Made by a program: the position numbers and the translations under genes. A DNA stretch of 64,000 bases, from NCBI RefSeq assembly GCF_900156375.1, contig NZ_FTNK01000012.1, positions 116,244 to 180,243 on the forward strand, written 5' to 3'. The notes beneath the pieces are model-generated. The model was not told the DNA's origin. It saw nothing but the letters and a program-made list of their open reading frames with translations, and ran no database searches. The stretch is from Paenibacillus macquariensis (GTDB lineage: Bacteria > Bacillota > Bacilli > Paenibacillales > Paenibacillaceae). Positions within the stretch are counted from its first letter, which is position 1, and the number at the start of each line of letters is the position of its first letter. This document shows, piece after piece, positions 52,560 to 62,200 of this stretch.

Positions 52560-55500
52560 CTATTTTTTTGCGTTAAGCATTGCTAGAATCAAAGTGACTG
52601 CTTCAGCTCTAGTTGTTGAACCGTTGGGATTGAATTTGCCATCACCGTTCCCCTTAACTAGACCCGCTTCCACGGCTGCTGCAACATAGGATCTAGCCCA
52701 TGCCGGAACCTGCTTCGCATCATTAAATGTCAGGTGTGCATTAGAATCCACTTCAAGACCTAATGCACGAACAATAATGACTACGAATTCAGATCGTGTT
52801 ATTTCATTATTTGCACGGAAAGAACCATCTTCGTATCCAGAAATGAAACCAGCTTTTATAAGTGCATGAATGAATGGCTGAGCCCATACCGGTGTTTGCT
52901 TTTGATCAGCAAAACTAAACTCAGTATCGCCATGTTCCAATTTCAGCGCTCTTGCTAACATCGTTGCAAACTCACCACGAGTTACAGTACCATTCGGACG
53001 GAAAGTCCCGTCTTCATAGCCAGTTACAAAACCAAGTTCAACCGATTTTTCAATGGACGCCTTAGCCCAGTGATCCGCAAGATCAGAAAGCTTTACTTTT
53101 GGAGTTTCAGGCTTAGTTGGTTTTACTGGATCTGCTGGTTTTGTTGGCTTATTATCATCTTTTGGTTTTGGTGTAGGTGTAGGGCTTGGCGTTGGATCTG
53201 GTGATGGTGTCCAGTCACCATCCGATGAATAGGTTGCTGTTACTTTTACTGCTTCACCAGGCATTACAAATGTAGTAGCTTTTGCACTTGCATCTTTGAA
53301 TACAACGTTACTGTTATCAGTAATCCATTTGTAAAATTTTTGGCCTTCTGGTGCTTCATATACTGCTATTGTTACGGTGGCTCCTTTAGCATAATTTCCG
53401 CTACCTTCACCATTTACTACTTCAACTGCATATTCTTGACCTGGATCTGTTACATCTTTATAAGTTGCTGTTACTTTTACTGCTTCACCAGGCATTACAA
53501 ATGTAGTAGCTTTTGCACTTGCATCTTTGAATACAACGCTACTATTATCAGTAATCCATTTGTCAAATTCTTGACCTTCTGGTGCTTCATATACTGCTAT
53601 TGTAACGGTGGCTCCTTTAGCATAATTTCCGCTACCTTCACCATTTAGTACTTCAACTGCATATTCTTGACCTGGATCTGTAATTGATTTAGCACCGTAA
53701 GCTTCAAACTCACGAAAACCTGCCCATGTTGTATCAACACCTAAAGCAGTCACTTTTATAAATTTAACATTATTAGCTGACCAAGTATCTTCTGTGAAAC
53801 TTTCAGTAACTGGATTATCCCACTTATCCACAATTTTTTCCCAGTTCTCCCCATCGGAAGATACTTCTATTTTATACTTCATAGTACTTGAACCTGATTC
53901 CCAAGTAATCTTTGAACTAGTAACATCGTACTGTGCTCCCAGGTCAACCTGCCACCAGTGTTCAGTTTTTGGATCACTTACGCTCCAACGAGTTGATGTT
54001 TGACCATCATTACCCATCACTGCAGTATTACTTGACTGCTGACTGCTTGCAGTTGCAGGTTTCCTCAATGCAATGTTTGGATCTTCTTTTACTGTAATTT
54101 CTGCAATAGCTTTCTTATCCGCACCTTCGATCGTACCATTTACAGCAAACTGACCTTCTTTGCTTATCTGCTCATCAGAAATGCTTTCCCACGTAACAGA
54201 TACAAATCTCTTTGAATTATCGCTCATTGTTACTTCAATCGTATTTGGTAAAAGTGGTTTTATACCAATCAATGTGCTCATTTTTATTTCAGGAATTTCA
54301 CGAATTGTAGCTTGGTGTTCTGTAACTATTACAATAGCTTGTGCTTTGATATTAGTCCCTTCTACTGTACCCTCTACATTGAATGATCCAACATTCTGGT
54401 AGCTACCTTCAGCTATTTCATCCCAAGTAACAGGTACATTTATTACTGTACCATTGGAAGTTATCATTTTAGCCGATTCTGGCATAACAGGTGTAGTTCC
54501 TACTGTCGTGTAAACATTCATTACTTTTGCATCTACGATATCTGCTTTTTCACTAGCTGTTACGGTAACAGTAGCTGTAATCGCTGCAGCCTCAACTCCA
54601 TTAATATGCCCTACGACTTCAAATGTTCCTTCAGTAGCATATTTTGAAGGCTCAATTGCTTGCCATTGAACTGGTAATTCCATTTGTGCGCCATTGCTCA
54701 ATGTTGTCTTTACAGTTGCAGGCATTTCCGGATGCATACCAACGGAAGTGCTAACATCAACTTTACTTGGTCCAGTTATGAATGGCGCTTCTTGAGCAAC
54801 CCTCATCTCAGCTACCGATGCGTAATTACCACGTCCTTCTAATGCAGTTAACTTAACGTGAGTAATTGCCTTTGAACTGTCAATAGCTATTTGTTTTGTA
54901 GCAATTGTTTTTTCCCATGTTCCGTTTGAAACAACTTTTACAAAATCTTCAGCATCTGCATACTTAACAAATAAGTCATATTTTGCAATAAATCCATTAC
55001 CATTAGCTACACCCTTACCATCAGTCTCCTGTCTAGGTGTAACATCAACTCTGTTTACATTGTAAGCTTTACCTAAATCAAGCGTAATGGATTGTGGTAA
55101 TGTATCACTTCCGTCCCAAGCTGTGTGCCACAATGAGCCTGTGTCTCCATCAAGAACATTTTCAGGGTTATCACCTTCTTGATAACCCGTTGCACTTGCA
55201 GTGATACCATCTACAGGTATAACTGATAAGTCAACAGGCGAAATTTGTGGTGGATCAATAGTAGCATTCTTTGCTTCTTTAACGACTAGATCATCAAGAA
55301 TAAAATCTCCGGCTGAACTTCCAACCGTATTTCTTGTTCCTATCCAGTAATCTTCTGAGTTTGCTGTAAATTTAACAGTAAACAGTGTAGGAACAGTTGC
55401 TTGCGGCATAGGTACATTCATCACTTCCTTCGTACCGTTGCCAACAACGAAATTAATCTTCTTATCGAACTGGCTCTCATATTTGAATGTTACTTCGTAC

Positions 55501-58460
55501 GTTGTTCCTTTATCGAATCTTAAAGTCTGTGGCAATGTTCTCATGATAAGACCGCTACCTGTTTTATGTGACTTAACTGACCATCCGCCATTTAATACGT
55601 CATCAACTGCTTTGCCATTCCAACCTTTCTGAGTGTATGGAGCGTGTAATTCTGATAAGTGAGTACGTGGATCACTTACTCCATCAGCATCTGCTATAAT
55701 AAATGGAGTCAAACCTTGGTCAACATTTTCAAAATCTTCAGCTACTACTACCTCTGGAGATTGTGGTACAACTCTCTTTGTAGGTACAGAGCGGACATCG
55801 TCAAATGTTACAGTCGCCGTTCCTTGTGCTACCTTCAAGTATAATGTTGCAGTTTCCTGTCCTTCTGCTACATCAAATACGACTCTCATTCTCTGCATAT
55901 TGGTGCTGTGCTTTGAGTCAGCTGAGATGTAGTTTTTAAGCGGTGAACTTTCAGTATAGTTTGTTATGTCTGCTCCGCCGAAATCTTTAACACCAATCGT
56001 CGTCTTACGTTTTGCCTTTCCTGCGGTGTTTGGATCATTAGCATTTGTACTGTTTGGAGTATTGCCTACCTGAACATATATGGATGTTGAGTATATTCCT
56101 GGCTTTAATCCTGATAATGGAGTCTCTAGTACAGTCTCTTCATCAGCGTTATCTTTTACTACTAATTCGTACTGGCCACGAGTATTTCGTTCTACAGTTG
56201 CTGCACCACTCTTTACATCCCAATTATCTAATGTTCCACTATTGAAGCTTGGATCCTTTGCAGGCATTCCAAATCCCCACTTCATATCTTTAGCAATTAC
56301 AGAAACATCACCTTTGTATACAACGTAAGCTTGTTTTGGTTTAGCATCTATAGTGATTTTGCCATTAACTACATTCAATTCCTTTTCATTTTGTTTACCA
56401 GTATCTGTTAATGTATACAACTTAACTGTTGATACATTATTCCAGCTATTTGGCAGATCCCAAGTCGTTGTTCCGCCTTTTTCATTATAGTGGTACAGTT
56501 TTTCTTCAACACCAGCTAATTCGCTTCCTGTCTTATCCGCATTTGGCGACCATGGTAACAAATATTTGAGGTTATTGAATTTTACATCATCATAAACATT
56601 ACCGTTATCTGTTCCTTTTTGTATGGTTACATCTTCTTCAAGAAGTTTCTTACCATCTTTCGTAAATATTCTCTTTCCATCTGATGTCCTTTCGGCAACA
56701 ACATTTCCTTCAAATTCAATTCGTCCCACATTATTGGTTACACTGTACTTAGTCATTGGGAAGCTTTGCAGATATTTAGTTGGTAGATTTGTTTTGAACA
56801 CAACATCTATCATTTCATCATAATCTACTCTACCCTGCCATCCTTCAGCGTCAGTTGCCTCAGTACCCCCAAGGATTGGATGGCGAGCTATCCAAGTATC
56901 TTTCTGGTCATTCCTAATAAATCTAGCTATATCACTGCTATAACCCTTTATACTCTTTCCGCCGTAATCATAGTCAACTGCCCAGTGATTCCAAACGACT
57001 TCATCTTCTAATACATTTGGAAACTCCGTAGTAAGAGTCCATCCTAAAGAATTCACTTCACTTGCAAATCTTCTTCCATTAAAGCCCTGTTCATACCACG
57101 CATCAGCATAAATAAAGTCAAGCGTGGGTGCATCGTCTTTCAACATCTGTAAGCGGTTCATTCTGTTGCCAGAATAAACTTCTCTACGGTATGTTGGGTC
57201 ATCAAAATCATATGATGGATCAAGCCAGTCCCAACCGCCTTTGTTGATATTAACCAAATCATTATCAAAAGCCTTTGCTTCTGGGTGAGCACCTGTACCA
57301 CTAATATGTACGCCCATGAAAGCATTATAGCTCTGTGCTTCTCTTACAAGTGTATCCATATCCTTCTGTCCGCCCTGACGTACACCAATATGTCCGCCGT
57401 AATCTGGATGTGCAGAGTCATGACCTTCCGCTTGGTAACCCTTTAATTCCACAAACTGTCCAAGTCCATCTGTTGATAAATATATTTTCTTTGTCTCATC
57501 TAATGTCTTTAAGAATGGGTTCGTTGCCTGGCTACCAAAGTTCATTGGTATACGGTGAACAACAAGTTCCGACATTCTGTCGCTACCAACAGGATTGTTC
57601 ATAATATCACGGTATGCAATAGCTGCATCCTGCCAGTCCATTTTAGCATCACCGTTTGCATCCTCTGCGATAACTACCTTCGAATGTGGTAATGGCTCAG
57701 TTATATCATTAGGCATATTATTCCCACGGTATACCCATGAAGCACTCCACAACGCTGTACGAGAGTAACCCGTTTTCTCTGTAGTCTGCTTAACAATACG
57801 GTGGTTGTCATTGTCCGCATCTGTATTCGTATCACCAAATGCATTTGACCAAACACTGGCTGCCAATTCATCATTGTTAATGAACGCGTACATATAGTTT
57901 TTTGGTGTACTATCTACCGTAGGAGTACCTGATACATCTTGATACACATCACCTTTTTTATAAACAGCGTTTTCCATTCTGGAACCGGCAAATCCGGCAC
58001 CCGCTTCAGTACTTTTTACCGATACCAAGCTATGGTTTGGAATTTCAATGGTGTGTATTTTTACTGTACCATTTTCTTCTACCTTTGTTACTTCAAAATC
58101 AAGTGTATTCTTTTCTACTGTCATTGTTAGAGTTATTACAACATTCAGCTCATCGACGGATAGCACATATTGGGCTTTATCTGCCTCTTCTGTGTACTTC
58201 ACTGTTGGTACATAGTCTGTTCCGTTGATTCTGATTTTGTTCAATATATCTTCTGAACCATTTAACACTTTATTGTTTAACTCATACTTTATTACTCTTG
58301 GGAAATTCTGATCCACTTCAACCTTCATTTGATTTGATTCTATGATTCCATCATAAGTTGCAGCATCCACAACTCCCGAAAATGCAGGAATTGTAATGCT
58401 AATTATCTGTACAGAGGCTACCACAATTGCTAAGTTTTTAATTACCTTTGACAGTGACAT
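52560..58460 (-). CDS. Surface-anchored GH101 endo-alpha-N-acetylgalactosaminidase
   Basis: A 1966-residue exported enzyme that would release galacto-N-biose (Gal-beta-1,3-GalNAc) from Ser/Thr of mucin-type glycoproteins. Signal peptide to about residue 34 (VVDAA). A beta-sandwich (35-300) precedes the catalytic barrel (300-620): nucleophile Asp453 in DFIYADAWYEQGF, acid/base Glu479 in GWTLTTEFP, plus YGGKSIKGYSSDIARFIRN, matching the EngBF and pneumococcal family layout. Then two galactose-binding-like domains (725-1060), a discoidin domain (1073-1223), three Ig-like domains (1225-1455), another discoidin domain (1460-1587), two near-identical 77-residue repeats (1588-1745), a Pro/Thr/Lys linker, and three SLH domains (about 1785-1966) for cell-wall polymer anchoring. 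The start follows GAAGGAGGTAAAAG. A cre-like site lies upstream. Confidence 0.94.
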   Translation of the reverse strand: MSLSKVIKNLAIVVASVQIISITIPAFSGVVDAATYDGIIESNQMKVEVDQNFPRVIKYELNNKVLNGSEDILNKIRINGTDYVPTVKYTEEADKAQYVLSVDELNVVITLTMTVEKNTLDFEVTKVEENGTVKIHTIEIPNHSLVSVKSTEAGAGFAGSRMENAVYKKGDVYQDVSGTPTVDSTPKNYMYAFINNDELAASVWSNAFGDTNTDADNDNHRIVKQTTEKTGYSRTALWSASWVYRGNNMPNDITEPLPHSKVVIAEDANGDAKMDWQDAAIAYRDIMNNPVGSDRMSELVVHRIPMNFGSQATNPFLKTLDETKKIYLSTDGLGQFVELKGYQAEGHDSAHPDYGGHIGVRQGGQKDMDTLVREAQSYNAFMGVHISGTGAHPEAKAFDNDLVNINKGGWDWLDPSYDFDDPTYRREVYSGNRMNRLQMLKDDAPTLDFIYADAWYEQGFNGRRFASEVNSLGWTLTTEFPNVLEDEVVWNHWAVDYDYGGKSIKGYSSDIARFIRNDQKDTWIARHPILGGTEATDAEGWQGRVDYDEMIDVVFKTNLPTKYLQSFPMTKYSVTNNVGRIEFEGNVVAERTSDGKRIFTKDGKKLLEEDVTIQKGTDNGNVYDDVKFNNLKYLLPWSPNADKTGSELAGVEEKLYHYNEKGGTTTWDLPNSWNNVSTVKLYTLTDTGKQNEKELNVVNGKITIDAKPKQAYVVYKGDVSVIAKDMKWGFGMPAKDPSFNSGTLDNWDVKSGAATVERNTRGQYELVVKDNADEETVLETPLSGLKPGIYSTSIYVQVGNTPNSTNANDPNTAGKAKRKTTIGVKDFGGADITNYTESSPLKNYISADSKHSTNMQRMRVVFDVAEGQETATLYLKVAQGTATVTFDDVRSVPTKRVVPQSPEVVVAEDFENVDQGLTPFIIADADGVSDPRTHLSELHAPYTQKGWNGKAVDDVLNGGWSVKSHKTGSGLIMRTLPQTLRFDKGTTYEVTFKYESQFDKKINFVVGNGTKEVMNVPMPQATVPTLFTVKFTANSEDYWIGTRNTVGSSAGDFILDDLVVKEAKNATIDPPQISPVDLSVIPVDGITASATGYQEGDNPENVLDGDTGSLWHTAWDGSDTLPQSITLDLGKAYNVNRVDVTPRQETDGKGVANGNGFIAKYDLFVKYADAEDFVKVVSNGTWEKTIATKQIAIDSSKAITHVKLTALEGRGNYASVAEMRVAQEAPFITGPSKVDVSTSVGMHPEMPATVKTTLSNGAQMELPVQWQAIEPSKYATEGTFEVVGHINGVEAAAITATVTVTASEKADIVDAKVMNVYTTVGTTPVMPESAKMITSNGTVINVPVTWDEIAEGSYQNVGSFNVEGTVEGTNIKAQAIVIVTEHQATIREIPEIKMSTLIGIKPLLPNTIEVTMSDNSKRFVSVTWESISDEQISKEGQFAVNGTIEGADKKAIAEITVKEDPNIALRKPATASSQQSSNTAVMGNDGQTSTRWSVSDPKTEHWWQVDLGAQYDVTSSKITWESGSSTMKYKIEVSSDGENWEKIVDKWDNPVTESFTEDTWSANNVKFIKVTALGVDTTWAGFREFEAYGAKSITDPGQEYAVEVLNGEGSGNYAKGATVTIAVYEAPEGQEFDKWITDNSSVVFKDASAKATTFVMPGEAVKVTATYKDVTDPGQEYAVEVVNGEGSGNYAKGATVTIAVYEAPEGQKFYKWITDNSNVVFKDASAKATTFVMPGEAVKVTATYSSDGDWTPSPDPTPSPTPTPKPKDDNKPTKPADPVKPTKPETPKVKLSDLADHWAKASIEKSVELGFVTGYEDGTFRPNGTVTRGEFATMLARALKLEHGDTEFSFADQKQTPVWAQPFIHALIKAGFISGYEDGSFRANNEITRSEFVVIIVRALGLEVDSNAHLTFNDAKQVPAWARSYVAAAVEAGLVKGNGDGKFNPNGSTTRAEAVTLILAMLNAKK
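53233..53694 (-). repeat. Two tandem 231-bp repeats within the GH101 gene
   Basis: The segments starting at 53233 and 53464 are 231 bp apart and nearly identical, encoding EYAVEVVNGEGSGNYAKGAT and FVMPGEAVKVTATY blocks of an InlB-type repeat domain. The high DNA identity suggests recent duplication, and copy number may vary. Confidence 0.85.
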
Positions 58461-58462
58461 CT

Positions 58463-58572
58463 TTTACCTCCTTCGAGTTTCAACTATTACTTTCAGATAC
58501 TTGTAATTAACCTTTAATGTAATGGCTATAAAGTCAGCATCACCTCCTTTGAGTTCAACTCATTACTTTTGA
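58463..58572 (-). promoter_or_regulatory. Duplicated ribosome-binding leader before GH101
   Basis: AGTTGAAACTCGAAGGAGGT, just before the ATG, is repeated about 74 bases upstream as AGTTGAACTCAAAGGAGGTG. The upstream copy is a near-perfect match to the 16S anti-Shine-Dalgarno sequence, but only a few-codon frame follows it. Confidence 0.55.
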
Positions 58573-58630
58573 ATAACTTCATATTCGATCTAAAATGAAT
58601 CCGCATTTTAATAAATATGGATTTCCAGAT

Positions 58631-58644
58631 TGGAATCGCTTACA
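58631..58644. promoter_or_regulatory. cre-like site upstream of GH101
   Basis: TGGAATCGCTTACA (TGTAAGCGATTCCA on the minus strand) matches the CcpA pattern except one position. It lies 170 bases upstream of the GH101 start. Confidence 0.45.
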
Positions 58645-58656
58645 TCAGTTTAAAAA

Positions 58657-58942
58657 TTCATGAGTATTGTTCATAGGAGAGAGCATTCTGATTACAAAGT
58701 GCGATCTGTTTGGCGTCCTTGAATGATTTATGTTCACATCGTACTCTCCCGCCATGGATATGTTAATGACGATAATTTGGATTTCATGATCAATTTACGG
58801 TAAGCGTCAAATAGATTGTTTACAACGCAAACATATTTAACGTCTACCATGAAAAATCCCCTTCAGCACACTTATACCTCATGCTTTCAAAAAGCTGCAT
58901 TCGAGTATGTGCTTGAAGGGGATTTATACTACTGAAGTATAG
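58657..58942. repeat. Intergenic repeat R, copy 2 (short)
   Basis: It keeps CATAGGAGAGAGCATTCTGA, the CTCTCCCGCCAT segment and the long hairpin (58852-58922, CCCCTTCAGCACAC with TTTTT on the minus strand), but lacks the part nearest the gene and an internal segment. The element lies upstream of the GH101 gene. Confidence 0.78.
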
Positions 58943-59040
58943 TAGACAAGGGAAACTTCATCGGAATTTGTTATTTGCCGAATGACTTAGATCTTGGATA
59001 TGCTCACTTTCCATTGCTCCTCTCCATTGGTCCCCCCACA

Positions 59041-59077
59041 GTGCAGGCAAGCATTTATTAAAAATACTTGCCTGCAC
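59041..59077. repeat. 11-bp perfect inverted repeat
   Basis: GTGCAGGCAAG and CTTGCCTGCAC flank an AT-rich 15-base loop between the GH43 terminator and repeat R2. The right arm lies at the boundary of the block shared with the beta-helix gene flank (CCTGCACACCAAGAGTCTC). No T run. Confidence 0.6.
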
Positions 59078-59171
59078 ACCAAGAGTCTCATCCCTGCAAG
59101 CGCTACTTTTTGTTCAATAGATTATAGATTGTCTGCGCCCGGTTGGTTTGGTCCGTCTCTGATTAAAACTC

Positions 59172-59220
59172 AAAAGGCCCACAAGAGGGGTACTTTTTTC
59201 AAAGTGTCCTTCTTGTGGGT
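59172..59220 (-). terminator. Terminator of the GH43 gene
   Basis: GACCCACAAGAAGGACA pairs with CCCCTCTTGTGGGCC, followed by TTTTGAGTTTT on the minus strand, 30 bases past the stop. It is a near copy of the terminator at 45962-46011. Confidence 0.85.
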
Positions 59221-59249
59221 CACAGTTTATTTTAACTCATGATGGTATT

Positions 59250-62200
59250 TTATTTTCCAGGCTTTCCAGACTGGTCATGCGGAACGGTTACCGTTGCTGA
59301 TTTAACCGTTTGGTTGCCTGCAAGGTCGGTAGCCGTGTAAGTTACTGTATATACGCGACCTATTCCCCCGCCGGATCTTGATGCACGCAAGCTGAACGAC
59401 GTATCTTCTGAGCCCAAATTCGCTTGGATGTCACCTTCTTCACTGTCCGGTTCGTTGCTGGTAATGGAGGTTAACACGATGGATTTGATTCCTGACAAGG
59501 CATCACTCGAATCTAGTGTGGCATTCACCTTCACCATTTTGTGATTCGCCGGCCAGAGTGTTGTAGGATCCAACCCAATCTTGAGGTTTGGTCCCGTCTT
59601 GTCGATCTTCACGGTTGCTGTATGCCGCTCCTCGACATTCCCTGCCTTGTCTAAGCTCCAGTATTCCAGGTTATGAACGCCTTCTTCCGTGAGAACTACC
59701 GAATTGCCGGTTTGCTCCTCTCCATGGTTGACGATATAATGGGTGCTAGCGACTCCGCTTCCACTGTTAGTAGCATCCAGAAGTACCGTAACATCTTTAT
59801 TCATCCAATCGGTGGGCGCATTATCTGTGGTTGATGGTGCTTCATATTCTTGACCTGGATCTGTAATTGATTTAGCACCGTAAGCTTCAAACTCACGGAA
59901 ACCTGCCCACAGTTCCGGGTATCCCATGACAGTTACCTTGACATGTTCAACACCCTTAGCAGTCCAATTATCTGTTCTAACTTGTTCCGTGATGGTTGTG
60001 TTATTCATATGGTCAATCACTGTAGTCCAATTTGCAGCGTCACTTGAAACCTCGATCTTATACATCATGGCCTTACCGGCTTTTTCAAATATGACCTTTG
60101 AACCCGTTAAATCATATTTCCCGCCAAGATTCACCTGCCAGTAGTGTGGATTCTTATCTTCAGCCACACACCAACGAGTTGACTCATCACCATCGTTACC
60201 TGCTGATGCTGGATTGCTGTTCTGCTGGCTATCTGTAGAAGCAGGTTTGTTTAATACGACATTGTTGGATTCCGGTATAATTACACTCTTCATACCGCGA
60301 ACTCTTATTTCATCAATAGAAGCGATTCCTTCTATAAATGTTACCTTCACAAACCTCACTTCTTGATTTGAAACCCTATCTGTTTTAACCTTGCTGGATT
60401 CTGTATACGCCGTTCTATCAACTGCAGATGTCCAAACCTTGCTATCACTTGACACTTCAACTTTGTACTTGCTTGCGTTTTCTGCAGCCCATTCTAACTC
60501 GATCTCTGTCAGGTCATACTTTTCTTCTAAGTCTACTGTCCAAGTCTTCAACGGATCCTCATATACAGCCTTCCATGCAGTAGATATATCACCATCGTTA
60601 GCTTTCGAAGCCTCAAAGCCTGTTTGTTCACTGCTTGCTGCAGTTATCTTGTTGTCAGATACGACCGGTATTGGAACTACATTTTGGTAAATGTTCATTT
60701 CAGCAGCGGAACCGAATCCATTTTTTCCAGCCAATACTTCAAATCTCAGGTAATGAGCCGGAGTGGGTTTGAATGTTACTGTTTTGGGTGTAGAATCGCT
60801 TACAAATGTTCCTTTATCCTTGACCAAGGTGTAGTTAACACCATCCATGCTTGTGTAGATGTTGTACTTGGTTACGATACCGTTATCTCCACCTGACTGT
60901 CTTGGAATATATTTAAGCTTAAATACGTCATATATTTGTCCTAAGTTGAAGTCCAAGGTGTGAGGAGGCGTATTTCCACCATTCCACTTTGTATGCCAGA
61001 TCGTATCTATGTCTCCATCTATGACATTTGCTGCCTTATTATCCTCGTCTTGCGTTTCTTCACTTGAAGCGGTTACCGTCATGCCACTTGAAGGAATCAT
61101 TTCAGGGTCAGCTTCGATTTTTATATTGACACCCTCACTCCATTCACTGAAACCAGCAAAGTTCTTGGATCTAACCTGTACTGTATGAGTCGATCCAGCA
61201 AGTAACCCTGTTTCTGAAAATGGGCTTGTAGCATTGCTTATGATCTTATTGTCAATCTTGATATCATATTGTAATGCTCTGGATACAGCATCCCATGCGA
61301 TATCAATCGTTGAGCTGTTTGGTGAATCCACTTGAACATGAGCAGGAGCTGCTGCAATCTCCGGATAATCACCAGAACCAAACATAAACCAGTTTAGCTT
61401 GCACATTTCCGTATCAGAGCCGTTAAATATGAAGAATATCTTTTGCTTACCTGTAACTTCTTTTGTAAGCTCTGCTTTAACATTTACATACGCATTCAAA
61501 TCACTTGTATTTGGAATTTGTAGTATGGCTATCGTTTCGGCTGGATTGCCTTCTGCATCAGCTAGTTTAACCTCAATCGTGCCGCTAGGTTTGTTACTGG
61601 CTATTCTTGCGTTAAACCATTTTGCCTCCCCATCACCAAAATCCACCTGGTCATAACGCAGCCAATCGCCATTCTTGATATTGGTCATACTTTGGTCGTA
61701 TCCGCTGTTTACATCATCATCTGTCCACTCTGTTTTAGCGTTTATAGTAAGATTTTTATCTGTAACATAGTTTTGATCATCATAACGTTCAGCATCAATT
61801 TTCTTATCTACCCTAAATAAATTCCCTTGATTTTCAGTCGTTGTCAATTCAAATGAATCAACATCAATATATCCGCCAAGGGCTTTTGTTGCATAATTGA
61901 AAATACCAAATCTCATACCCACGTATGTTCCATAACGCATTTCATATCTTCCGCCTAATCGAGTAAAATTCACCCCATCTAGACTGTATGAAAACTCCGT
62001 TCTATATTCAAATCTTGGAATTTCAGCTCTAAACCAGATATTCGTTGTTCCTTCTGGAAGATCAATGGATGCCTCTTCTGTCCATAAGTCCTGAACAACG
62101 ATTCTCTTCTTTCCATCTTCACTCTTTATTCCAATGAAGTTGGAATCTTTTTGTATAACAGATAATCCCGCTTGATCACCGTCAGCCATATGGCTTATAT

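Noticed and set aside
53340..53648. 102-codon plus-strand frame with internal repeats
   Set aside because: Its repetition only reflects the tandem InlB-type repeats of the GH101 gene on the other strand.
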